Source of the DNA: Sabellastarte sp. h YS-2021
Lineage: Eukaryota; Annelida; Polychaeta; Sabellida; Sabellidae
DNA length: 64,000 bases
Reading direction: 5' to 3'
NCBI GenBank assembly: GCA_964017235.1
Contig: OZ024930.1
Span: forward strand, 30,198,614-30,262,613
Below the pieces are notes generated by a model, which did no database searches, had not been told where the DNA came from, and saw only the letters and a list, made by a program, of their open reading frames with translations. How positions within the stretch are numbered: position 1 is the first letter of the stretch; each line of letters begins with the position of its first letter. The translations under genes were made by a program, and so were the position numbers. Below, piece by piece: positions 43,655 to 55,399 of the stretch.

Positions 43655-46082
43655 CCCAGATAGCAAGACGCTAGTGGGCCACCGTTGGCTATGGGTGGCA
43701 AAATATAGCTTGTGGGCCACCACTGAGCCACTGGTGGCCCACTGACTGCATTTTTTTCAAAATTTTAAAGCATTATAAACAACTTCAAAAGCAACCTCAA
43801 ATACTGTTTTCTGACATATTATTTAACAATATTCAATGTTAAAAACATATTATTTCAAAATATAAATACATTGCGTGGCCCACAGTTGGCCCACCAACTA
43901 CCAGAGTCAGTGGCTGTAGCTCAGGTACCAGCCTACACCCACTGGTGTAAAATCCTGGGAAAAATTAGATAAAATGTGTGTTTTCTTTCACTTAACATAA
44001 GTTAATGTCATTTTTAACAAACTTATTCTATATTCCTTCATTTTGCTCAGTCAGTCTTTTCTCCACTTTATTACTTTATATATTACTTGCTTATATATTT
44101 GCCACAGGTGGTCCATTAATGGTCCACCCACTACATAAGTAGTACATGACCCATGATGGGCAGCCAGTGGGCCACTGGTGGCACATATATATATAGTTTT
44201 AGTGAAGGTTAAAGAAAGATATTTTCATTTTTTCCTTTTGATATTAATTTGTTTTTTGATGAAACCTAAAACTATCGCAGAATTTGTTTTTGTCTGACAC
44301 ATACAACTATCATCTGTAAGAGCTATACTTAGTTGGTGGACCAATGGTGGTCCTCTGGTGGCTACACCTCAAGCTCTGCTGAACGGCATTTGTTTTGACA
44401 GATCTTGAAGAGAGGCTGTCTTGGCTTAAATTCATTTGTTTCAAGTGAATTACTTTCCAAAAGTAGCTGTTCTGAATTTTATTACATGAAAAAATTGTAA
44501 GATTTGCCACTGGTGGTCCATCAGTGGTCCACCTTCTGCCTGCATGGTACACATACTGTTGGCCCACCGGTGGCCCACAGACGGCAAAGTAATTGGATAC
44601 TTTATGTATGTGTGTGTATATCACCGAGACACCAACATTTTTAAATAACAGATGTCACATCTCTGCCTTAATATATATTTCTTTTCTTCCCATTCTTGGG
44701 CCACAAATTTCTTCCAAGATTTACCACTGGCAGCCCACCAACTATATCAGTGGTATATAAGCTATGATCGATGGGCCACTGATGGGAATTTTCTAATTTC
44801 CACCCGGATTTTAGATCTAATCAATAAAATCATCTGATAATTACACAGAAAAGTTAACAGAAGTGAAAGTTTCCCCTGTAAACAAACCATAAAACATATA
44901 CAGGAGAAAAATATGATATTCAATTAAAACCCTATTAATTGGGGTTGAGGTGTAGCCACCACTGGACGACCCTTGGTCCACTGACTGCAATATGTATGTG
45001 TCCGATAAAATATAAAGTTTCTTAAGTTGAAAGGAATAATTACACTTGAAACATATTCCAATTAGTGGCTGAATTACCCTTGAAATATATTCCAATCAGT
45101 GGCCGAATTACCCATGCCAATGCTGGCCCAATGAAGGCTTGCCAACCAAAACTCAGGCTGCCAAGGTTGGGCCAACGGTGGGCCAATGGTGGCTTTTTAT
45201 TCAAGATGGCGGCGAGCAATAATAGGGGATATTGAGACACTTAGTAAAAAATTATTTATTATGGTATGTCTAAAAATCATATTTCAGTGGGCCCACAATT
45301 TTTAACTAACTATTTAACAATTTTAGACATAAAAATAACATTCTCATTAGAAATTCACAGTAAGAAAAGTTGTTTCTGAACATTATAATTTTATTATTTG
45401 ACTATGGAACATATCATCCTAAGATACTGTTCCACCATTGTTTATGTTTGGTCATGTGACTTATCAGGGATTCCCTTAACTAAAATCCACCCACAATCTG
45501 TCAATTATTTGCTTTCTGTTAAACAATGGCCACATAACTTCATGCTGCAATCTGATTGGCTGATGCTATATTATAGTGGTAGTAAAATTTTACCAGTGGC
45601 TTGCCAATGTCAGACCGACACATCCACCGGCCAAAAAGCCAGTGGGCCACTGATGGGCCACTAGTAAACCTTATTGTTGGCTGCCAACAGTGGACCACTG
45701 TCTATCAGCTGGTCACGCCACCAGACAACCACCACTGTTGGCACTCAACAGTGGGCCACTGATGGGCCACCAGTAAACCTTGTTGTTGGCTGCCAACAGT
45801 GGGCCACTGTCTATCAGCTGGTCACGCCACCAGAGAACCACCATTGATGGCACCCAACAGTGGGCCACTGGTGGACCACCAGTCAACCTTGTCGGCTACT
45901 GAAGGTGGGCCACTGGTGGGCCAATAGAAAAGCTTATCATTGGCTGCCGACAGTGGGCCACTGAAGGTCCATCAGAAAACCGTATTGTCGGCTACCAACG
46001 GTGGACCACTGCCTATCAGCCGGTCACGCCAAAGGCTGGCCACCGCCTGCAGCCAACGTCCTACAGAGTCTTGCTATCTGGG
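43655..46082. mobile_element. 2.4-kb inverted-repeat element filled with GGGCCACTGGTGG repeats
   Basis: Starts CCCAGATAGCAAGACGCT and ends with the inverse of CCCAGATAGCAAGACTCT (17 of 18 match). AA flanks both ends, a possible 2-bp duplication. The interior carries dozens of degenerate GTGGGCCACTGRTGGGCCAC words in both orientations; at 45600-46000 they form ~110-bp units with GTTGGCTGCCAACAGTGGGC. No transposase frame, so non-autonomous. Confidence 0.85.
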
Positions 46083-46089
46083 AACTTTC

Positions 46090-47036
46090 AACCCTATACA
46101 TTACCAAGATTTCTTGTCTAAAACATAACTACTTTCTCAGGTTGGAAATGTAAATCTTGGAAATCTTGTCTTGTCAGAAATCTAACTTAGATTGTGTTAG
46201 GATCAATTTTCAACGCTAAATCACCAGTATTTCATGTCTAAAATATGACTACTTTTCATGTCAGGAAACTAACTTAGATTTGGTGTTGAAAAAGTGTACA
46301 TCAACGTCAGGATCAATTTTCAACACTGAATCAACGTGTTTTCAAAGGTCTGTGTCTGCTGGAAACTGCCTTACAGCACAATGAATGTTATAAGACCAGT
46401 GAAATTATTACACAAACAAATTTTATTATCATTTATTGGGTGTATTGACTCCATAGAAGCCTTGATAAATTGCTGTTGCATAGATAAGAAGTTACTGAAT
46501 CACTTCCATAGAATTAAGTAATATGCCCTCCTGATTGCAGTCACCTCACATGGATGGAGAAGATGGTATATGGTAATTGTATACTTTGAAGAACAGTTTA
46601 ACTATATCGTTCCTCATACGTAGTAATACACAACTTTGGCAGCAGTGGATGCAAATACATTAGTATACAAGGGAAGTGAGCACACATGTGAATATTAGTG
46701 GACATAAAAAAAAACATTAGTTTAAGTCATGTCTTCACAAAAATGCTGATGGTAAGTTAATACATCATACATGTATCCTTTGAAGAACATCACTAATACG
46801 AAAACACTGGTAAAGAGGTAAGCAATTCCACATGTGAATGTAAGGAAACTTGAATAAACACTAGTTGTGATAGTGGAGCTGAAGGAGTTGCAATTGCACC
46901 AGAACTCAACATAACTGTTAGCCATCAGAAGCTCACAATACTCTACCAAAAAAGGGTTCAACTCAATTAAAGGCTCACACGAAACTGCAACAAGTTTACG
47001 TATATAGATATTAGACAATTTAAGTTATTCTCAGTG
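46090..47036. other. No recognised gene; short GTCTAAAAYATRACTAC duplications
   Basis: TTCTTGTCTAAAACATAACT (46112) and TTCATGTCTAAAATATGACT (46230) are neighbouring diverged repeats. The remainder is AT-rich without features. Confidence 0.4.
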
Positions 47037-47044
47037 GCCAGGAA

Positions 47045-48203
47045 CAGGGATGGGGCCGATGTAATAGAAGTAATAGAAAAGTAATAGATTTGCTGAAATT
47101 TAAATGTAATAGTAATAGATTGAAATTTTGAAAATGAAATAGTAATAGTAATAGATTGCATAGTAATAGAAAAATCTATTACTTTTTTTATTACTTTCTA
47201 TTACATTGACTAACTGTTGTTTTTGTTAAATATATCTCTATTTATAAATATTTCACTACAACTGGATTTCTCAGATGTTTTTCACTATTTTTATTGTTGT
47301 GTTTTATTTAATAAAAGTTAGACAAGCCTTGTTTCATGAAAAATACATGTATTATGTAATAATTTATAAATATATAACAATTACATATAAATAAATAAAA
47401 ACATGTTTATAATCTCGATGTGAAAGTGTTTACATACTAAGTATAAGTCTCACTCTTGTTTATTCAATTGAACAAAAATAGATACATCTACTGCTACATT
47501 CGTTTTATGGTTGTGAGTCAGTTTATGCAAAGGCTAATTGCAGTGATTTCTTTACTCAGGAATCTGACACTTTCAATAGGATTTCATGACACCCTGTTAA
47601 ATATTTCAATTGAAGCATCATTGTTAGGCTAATAACAAGACTGGGCTCTCGTCCTGCATGCTTTGATAGGATTATGAAATATCTTTGTATTGAAAGCTTT
47701 CAACAAATAAACCTACATTATTTTATACATCTACATGTGTAGAATGTGATAAATAGATTTACAAACTGTCTATTTAGTGTTATTTATACAGAAATTGTAA
47801 TGAAAGTAAATGCATAAACTTGGAACAAGAATGAAAAATATTCTCTGCACAGATTTCCTGCACTGTGAAACTTATTTCAAATTTGAAAACCCATTTGAAG
47901 GTGATTATAATTGTAAGTCATATTAATTGACTTTATGTTTAAGGACTTTGGGTTTCACTGAATGCCCGTGTATAAATTTTGAAATAAAACTGTGGATATT
48001 GTTTCATTCAATGGATTATGCAGATATCTTGATGGTTTTCTTATAATTTCTGTGTGGTTTTGTAAATCCATATGGACAATGCAGCCAATACAAAGTAATA
48101 GAAAGTAATAAAAGTAATAGATGACAATGTAATAGTAATAGTAATAGATTTGAATATTTGAAATGTAATAGTAATAGACAGCATGTAATAGACCCCATCC
48201 CTG
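47045..48203 (+). mobile_element. Second hAT-type MITE, 1,159 bp, with 8-bp target duplication
   Basis: Starts CAGGGATGGGGCCGATGTAA and ends with the inverse of CAGGGATGGGGTCTATTACA. Perfect 8-bp direct repeats GCCAGGAA lie at 47037-47044 and 48204-48211. Subterminal arrays of AGTAATAG at both ends parallel the AATTAC arrays of the 12863-14025 element, and its length is within 4 bp of that element. Confidence 0.9.
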
Positions 48204-48214
48204 GCCAGGAAATG

Positions 48215-49105
48215 AAGTTCTGTCTACTATTAATGGATAAAAAGATATGGAAATCATGTAACATTGTTTACTTGGAAATATAAAATCTTGTAAAAGAATA
48301 AGTTTAATGTAATAATACCAGTGAAAATAAGCAAATAAATTAACATCATCAATACAAACTGGGAGTCAAATGAACAAGTTAATTCTTCATACTTTTATGT
48401 TATTCTGAATTATGAGAAAGTATTAATAATTAAACAATTAAAGGCAATGTCTCAACAACCCAGACTAGTATCAAAATTTTTTTTATGTCCAAAGTCTCTA
48501 TTCAGATGCAAAGTTTTGTCCCACTAGTTATGATCAAATATCCCCTTAAATGAGGACCAATCTCAAATCCAAACTGGCCACTTGTGTATACCCTTTCTGT
48601 GGTGGAGTAGGGGAACTGTACACAAAGGTGCATATTCTTTGTTGATGCAAGGTTGGACCCTGCAACATCTGATGTTTTGTTTTCCTTTTGACGCTATTTT
48701 CCAAATTTAAATCTTCATTTTCTTTGCTTTGGGGGTGTGATACTTTTAAACAGTTATAAATTTATATGCAATAGCTTATCCCCCAAAAGTTAGTACATAT
48801 GCCACAGTAAATACAATAATAGCAGTAAGTGTATCAAACATCTAAAGAAGGGTGTGCATTATATAAGTTGAGATATACAATATAGCAAAAATACAACTGA
48901 AAATTACATAGATTCTAGATCTCGCACAGTTATTACAATTATCACATACATTTGGTTTACAGAGACACCGGAGAACTGTAATTACTGTATATTTCTGATA
49001 CAGTAAATAAGGAAAACACTTTGAAAAATAAAATATGAAAGAATTTTGGATATCTATTCAGTAAAAATTACTATTGGAGTCCATGAAGTTGCATATTGAG
49101 AATTT
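48215..49105. other. No recognised feature
   Basis: AT-rich, no repeat structure or coding similarity seen. Confidence 0.4.
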
Positions 49106-49108
49106 CTA

Positions 49109-49790
49109 TTATTGAAAGTCTACATCTTGTCCATGAGCACAGCACCTGTGTTGAGGAATTAGTCCACCAAGACATCTCTGGGCTTTCCAGGCCAGTGTCG
49201 GATTCCTCCCTACATAAGGAACATTGTTCCCCTGAAACACTGCAGCATTGGCCATCCTAGTCAAACTTTCAGGGTTCATAACACATGTGCTACATCTGGA
49301 AAGCAGAAGGTTGTACTGGATCAAACATGCCATAATGATTCTGGCCACCACTGGGATTCTTGCTGTATCATGGATACAAGCACATGGAATCTGAAGGCAA
49401 GGATTCCAAAGGTGCTTTTTAGAACCCTGCGTCCATGGCTCAGCCTATAGTTTAAGATACTTTGATATCTAACGTTTGTCTGGGGAATGGCTTCATGAGC
49501 CATGTTCTGAGCGGGAACACATCACTGGCCAGGATGAAATAGTTGAGCCTTTGGCTATGATCAAGAGGACCGAATGGTCCTCAATTTTTTTAAAGAGCTC
49601 CAAATTATTGAACACCTGTCCGTCTGTGTTAGATCCAGCTGCCCTAGTGTAAACCCATACAAACATATTGTCTTCCTCCACCAGGATGAGTAACACTGTT
49701 TTAATGAAATTCCTTGTAGTTGACGTACTGACTGCCTCCACCTAATGAGCATATGCTATACTCTGGTGCTCCTTGAATCCAGCCTTAATT
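49109..49790 (-). pseudogene. PIF/Harbinger transposase relic (C-terminal part)
   Basis: Minus-strand pieces in order: GSNTDGQVFNNLELFKKIED, then NYRLSHGRRVLKSTFGILAF and RFHVLVSMIQQESQ, then RIIMACLIQYNLL. These match the DDE_4-type Harbinger nuclease domain (S/G-x-x-D-x-x-V-F-N-N, then N-Y-R-L-S-x-x-R-R-x-x-E-x-x-F-G-I-L-x-x-R-F). Three frames are needed and the catalytic Glu of R-R-V-V-E is replaced (VLK), so it is inactive. No terminal repeats were seen. Confidence 0.82.
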
Positions 49791-49942
49791 TTTATTTATT
49801 CTGCAATTCGTATTCCAGAGTACAGAAAGTTACCATGAATACAGTGAAAAAGTATAACACAGAACTGTGAAAAAAGAACGAGAACTTTAAAGCATAAAGC
49901 ATAAAACTCGAAAGAGATAAATAAGAAAAATGGTTTGTAGAA

Positions 49943-51373
49943 TTATACCAAAACAATCATGAGTGTCATGTCAATCTGACAAAGAACTTTAAGCAGACAG
50001 TTGATTTCATTCAGCTCTAGCTTAGTACACTTGTAATCGCAAATATAAAATAGGTCTTTGATATTTCCACACCTTACAAAATCATCAACAGCATATGTTT
50101 TATTAATATAACTTTCACTTATCTTAAAAAAGTGAGCTGTACTTGTACCAATTTCTGACTTTGCTATATTTATATGCTGTGATATTGTATTTACATTTTT
50201 ACAAAATACAGAATTGCTTCCATTAATCACTAGTTTGTAACACATGGAAACATATGGATTAGAACTTTTCAAAACATTCCAGAGAAGTTTGTTAAAGCTC
50301 CTAAACAGCTGTAGTTCAACAGGTATGTCATCACATAATAGTGGCAGAAATCTTGAATGAGTCATAGGAGATAAATATAACAACTTACATATACATTTAC
50401 GCCATAAAGTGAAAAAAGAAAGAGCATCAGATCCAGCAAGGTTCCAAAAATTACAGCCATATAGGTCCATACAATAGGTTTTAAATAACCTGTATCTAAT
50501 ATTTACATGTGTTCTTGAAAATATTGCATTAATTCCATGAAAACTTGATATGAACTTTTTAGTAACTCTTACGTGTAATTCTTTTTCACTTCTCGGGCCA
50601 AATACATGACCTAAATGATTTGCATAGTCATGACATTTAATGAATATACCATTGTGTTTTATACCGTGAATTTCTAGATACCTGGTATAATGGATAAGCT
50701 GATACTTTTCTATGTTAAAAGTTACTGAGTATTCTGCTGCAAACTCATCACATATTTTTAATATCTGCTTGAGTGCAGATAATGATGGGGCCAGTAGAGC
50801 AGTGTCATAAGCATAACCAATAGCCCCAAAAAACATGTCACCAATAAAGCATCCTATCCTTCTTTCCTTTAGTTTCAGAAAAAGTATGTCCATATAAAGG
50901 GTAAAAAGAATAGGTGATAGGATACCTCCTTGTTTTACACCATTTGATACAAACACATTATCAGTCTTGACATTACCCCATTTGATACAGATTGGTATGT
51001 GTACATAAAAGCCAACAGTAGACAAATCAGAGGGCAAAGACCTTTATTATGCAAGACTTTGAAAAGTTTAATATATTGAATTTTATCAAATGCTTTTCTG
51101 GCATCAAGAAAGAGTTCATAGATATATCACTGTGCTTATTTTTATAGTATTGAATGATTTCAGTCAAAACAAAAAACACCGATTTGGTGAGTGATTAGCT
51201 TTGAATTCTAACTGTTGGGAACAACTAGTCAATATCTGCTTATTGCTGTGAAGAATAATCAAGTCAAAGAGTTTACCTAACAAGCATCCTAAAGCAACCC
51301 CTCTGTAATTATTTGAGTCATTGAGAGAATGTTTCCTGTTTTTAGGAATTGGAAAAATTACAGAGCAAAGCAT
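49943..51373 (-). pseudogene. LINE reverse transcriptase relic, one long frame of 364 codons
   Basis: From the right: SVIFPIPKNRKHSLNDSNNY and ALGCLLGKLFDLIIL (RT start), a frame break near 51100, then a 364-codon frame with SNGVKQGGILSPILFTLYMD, GCFIGDMFFGAIGYAYDTAL (catalytic box YAYD where YADD is expected) and LAPSLSALKQILKICDEFA. The second catalytic-box residue is changed, so it should be inactive despite the long frame. Harbinger remnants abut its 3' end. Confidence 0.85.
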
Positions 51374-51379
51374 ATTTTT

Positions 51380-52260
51380 TATTTTTAATGGTGTTTCACT
51401 TCTCAGGAGTGGTGAGGTAGAGATTTACCTTACCTCTGTATCCCCTGATTATTGCATTGCACATTGAGGGATGAACCTGTTGACAGTTGGTGGGCCCCCA
51501 GGAAAACTGAACAGGAAGGATGTTGTAGCTTTCTCCAGTAGTTAGGCGTCTCAAGGTGGTTGCCAGCTTTAGCCCTGGAACCAGGTCCAGTCCCTCTGCT
51601 TTGCTGCAATCAATCTCTGCTACAGGCCACTAAACATCTCTGGCAGCATTTTCACAAAGTGTTTGGCTGCAGGGGGTCTTAGGCCTACAACTCCACCACC
51701 AGGGTGTGGTATTTCCCTTCTATCCTCAGCCAGTTCCTCATCCAAAATTGTAGACCCTTCTCCACCTTGTCTTCTTATCCTCATCTGGAGGTCCTCCATT
51801 TCCAAGTCCTGTGTCATAGTAAATCCATAGAGGTCAAAGTTCAAATATAGAATGAGACTGACCCTTGAGTGACTCCTTATATAGTATCCTGGGATGATGA
51901 TTAGGAAAGGATAAAGTCAAGACTCCCTGATTTTTTATTGTAGACCCGTTTGTGTTGATTCAACTTGATTGTATTAAATAGTTACAAATATATTTACAGG
52001 GGGATTCTTTACTTAATGTTTAAATGTGTGCAAATGGTTAAAAATGCCCAGTATTCATTAAATAGTGCAGAGGTTTCAAATTTTGGCATAAGAAGTAAGC
52101 TGAAAAAGTAGCTGAATAACTTACTTCAAAGGTCAAAGTTGGGGTTTTAAGTCCCGTTCAACAGCCAGGAATAACTTACTTCAGGGAAATGATAAAATCC
52201 TGATAGTTTCTGAGAGAGTGTCCATTTCAACCTAAGATAGACCCACAGAGGGGTGTATAA
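51380..52260. other. Unassigned sequence with one short minus-strand frame
   Basis: A 74-codon minus frame at 51620-51844 (TQDLEMEDLQMRIRRQGGEG) is rich in charged residues and less AT-rich than its surroundings, so it may be a transposon-protein fragment. I recognise no family. A SINE-body-like word lies near 52145-52175. Confidence 0.3.
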
Positions 52261-53729
52261 ATCTGACCCGCTCTTCTGGGAAAGGTCTTAGCCTGGTCTC
52301 AGGCTCAAAGTAAAGACTTTTTCTAAAATGTTTGGAACACTTTAGTTGGGCCCATGTGCTAAGACCTCATGGATTTCACCAACGTCTCAGTCTTGGCTTT
52401 AACTGAGCCACTGGCTTAAGTTTTCTAAATACAGGCTAAAATATGGCCGCCATAATAATTTCTCCACTTAAAAATATGAAATGACTGAAAATAAGATACA
52501 TTTATATAAACAGCCCCCTAAAGTAGTCTTTGGATGTTTTATGTGTTTACAAGATTTCCCATTGCAAAATAGCATTTTACCACAGGTACAAATGTGTCAA
52601 ATAAGGAAGGTCATCAATAGATTATTTTGACTGGAAATATCGGGTCAAATGACACAGAAAACCACTGTGGTTATTTAATAAGCTTGGTCTCAACTGAGAC
52701 CCCTTCTGTGAAAACGGGTGGGACAAGGACTTAGCTGTGCCAAAGGTGCATATTTGATCCAGTGGTTCAGCCTGAGACCGGGCTAAATCTGAGAACTTTT
52801 TTGAAATCGGCCCCTGGAGTCACTGCATATAGTTTTCTGTCCCCTCCCAATGCATTCTAAAGTTCTAAAAGTATAGTAACAAAGAAGCTAAAAGACCAAA
52901 TCACAAAAATTGGCATCTGCATTGGCAATTGGGTTGGATGACTGCAGCAAATAGCTACTGTTAGGAAATGGTAAAGGTATTTCACTATAAAATCTGCAAT
53001 TTTACAACACCAGTTTGACCCATAAGTGGGGCCCATGAGGAAATCTAACCAGCTTTTAGACTCCTTACATGTGGTTTCGTATTACCTTCTAATACATCTG
53101 AAAGCTCTAAATGCAATAATGAAGGACAAGTAAGTCAAAACACAAAATCTGTGATTCTGTGAGTTTATGACTCTAGTTTGACCCATTTGGGAGACGTTAT
53201 TCAGGTTTGGTTCAATTGTTCCCCAAATTTAAGCAGTTCGAGATATCATAAAGTAGTATTTACCGAGTGGTGGGGACGAGCAGGTGTACCTAAAGAAACT
53301 TATTTTTGATGATGCAAACTTGACAAAAATTCACCATGCCTATGGTATATAAGTTCCATAAATGGCTAAAAAGTCCCCACCAATAAGGGAGATATTCAGG
53401 GAATATTATGACCCAGTGGTGGCATTAGAAATATACACCAAACATGATTCCGGTGGATACAATAAGTGACCTTTTCGAGGAAATGCTTATTTATATCAAA
53501 TTTCAGGAATGCATTGAAAGTTGAAACAATTAAGATAATATATTAAAGTTTTGTAGATGCAATAACTTTGGATGGTTACTGTACATGTGGTCCCAGTTTT
53601 GTAAGTAATCAAAACATATTATATGTGAAAGGCACATGCAATGTAACACAGATGGAATTAAGCAGCATAGTTATATAAAGTCTGCTTGTTAGGAATAGTC
53701 TGTCTACATTTAAGTAATTAAAATTTTCA

Positions 53730-53773
53730 ATTTTATTGCGCTACAATAGCTTACCATGTGGGACTGAATGCTG
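53730..53773. repeat. DIRS terminal repeat, 3' end of left copy
   Basis: 44 bp starting ATTTTATTGCGCTACAATAG; identical to 57988-58031 and the inverse of 61858-61901. Confidence 0.9.
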
Positions 53774-54179
53774 AATCCAACCGCATGGTGGAGGGATTAC
53801 AGCTGAGACTGGAAGATATGTCCATTTTTCTTAGATTTTGAAGTAGTAGATTAGAATGAATTAAGAAATACCAATCTGAGTCCTGTTTACAGTGCCCCAA
53901 TCCTGAAGACGGAACCTGTAAAGAGCCAAAAATCTGAATAGAAAGAATGACAGTGCTAAAACTGTCAAGATGTTGGAGAGAAGTGCAGCAGCCGTGCTCA
54001 CTTTAGAGGTGTAAGGGCCCTCAGGGCCCATCCACGAGTGAAAAACCAACCCAATGGTTGGAATTCTCATAAATTTTTGCCACTGAATATGAAATTAATG
54101 ACAACTTGATAAGTCCTTAATACCTATATTGTTGATAAACTAAAAATAAAAAATGACCTTACCCGTAACATCTTGAGAG

Positions 54180-54960
54180 GTAAACCTATACCTAGACCCT
54201 GGGATTAGACTCCTGAAGACTTGGTTGTAGCCCCCCTTCTTTTCTTTCCGAGGATACCTGGTCTGAGGGGAAGGATCTAGGACTTGTTGTGCCGCCACCA
54301 CTGGTCCCAGATACATATTGTTGTCATTGTCTGACCAAGTAAGGTCAGGTAAAATTTTGTAAATGTGTTGTGAGCTTTCCAGTGACAGGCTTGCATGATT
54401 TGGTCCACCGAAACCCCACCGTAAAAGGCCTTAGAGGCCGCAAAGGCCCTAATGTCATGTGCTTTAACTTGGACCAAATCCAAGGCTTGTTGGTCTGCTT
54501 GTTTATAACAAAGTAGAAAGGTTTGTTTCAACCAAGGAGAGAGAGTAGCGGGTCTGATGTCTGTCCTTTCTTGAAGGAGATGAAAAGGAGGGATCGAGAC
54601 CCTCTCAGGTCTTTGGTTCGATCCAAATAGTACCTCAGGGCCCGCACCGGACACAAGGTCCTGTCTTCTTTGAATTGTCTATCTACAATGGTAGTCAAAG
54701 TAGGAATAGTCACCGGAGACACACTTTGAGAACTTTCTCTTGCTAGTTGGTTTTTGGCTATGAAGTCAGAAGGGAACACGGCAACCTTTTCCCATTGGCC
54801 TAGATTAGATACTTTGTTTGCAACCCAGGCATGGATTTCGCTGCGGCGCTTGCCGGAGGCCAAAGCTAGCAAGAAAGCAGTTTTGAGAGTAAGATGTTTG
54901 AGGTCTGTGTCTTTCATAGGCTCAAAGGGTGCTTTTGTGAGAAACAGAAAGGTTCAATTT
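54180..54960 (-). pseudogene. Tyrosine recombinase, C-terminal half (left copy)
   Basis: LTLKTAFLLALASGKRRSEI carries the first catalytic Arg, then TLCPVRALRYYLDRTK, then KAHDIRAFAASKAF (the H-x-x-R box) and CHWKAHNTFTKFYL with the nucleophilic Tyr. The reading frame shifts near 54555 and again near 54345, after which LGPVVAAQQVLDPS and RKEKKGG form the usual DIRS recombinase tail. All catalytic residues visible are intact, but the frame is not. Confidence 0.88.
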
Positions 54961-55023
54961 TGGAAGATTGAGTTCCTATTTGTTTGATTATGTAGGCTAC
55001 CACTGTTAAGTTGTACATTTCAA

Positions 55024-55266
55024 CTAGCACTGTTTGGTTCTGGCACTGGTCCTTGAGCTTTGAAGGGCCAGGGAGACCGCCATCAATTCTAGAATGTTTA
55101 TGTGTAGCCTTTTTTCCTGGTCTGACCACAGACCCTTTGTAGAACTTTGATCTAAGTGAGCATTGCAACCTTTGTTTGAGGCGTCTGTAAAGAGTTGGAT
55201 ACTGTGGTCTTTGGGATGAAGGTCTGACCAAATTTGGTTTTGAAAGGAATGGCAGTACGTAGCCAT
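55024..55266 (-). pseudogene. DIRS RNase H fragment (left copy only)
   Basis: QLFTDASNKGCNAHL holds the first catalytic Asp and ILELMAVSLAL the catalytic Glu. The following frame has VLVEMYNLTVVAYI where related elements have D at the Tyr position, so a catalytic Asp appears lost. The right copy has lost the first part through a 184-bp deletion. Confidence 0.8.
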
Positions 55267-55399
55267 TGGTGATAATGTTTAACATGTTGGATGAACATTT
55301 GTTTGTTTGCCAGTCTCTTCTGAAAGAACGGAGGCGACCTTCTACTGGTGGACTGAGGGAGGCTTTTAAAGAGTCATTGGGGAGAGGGGTTTCCATGCC

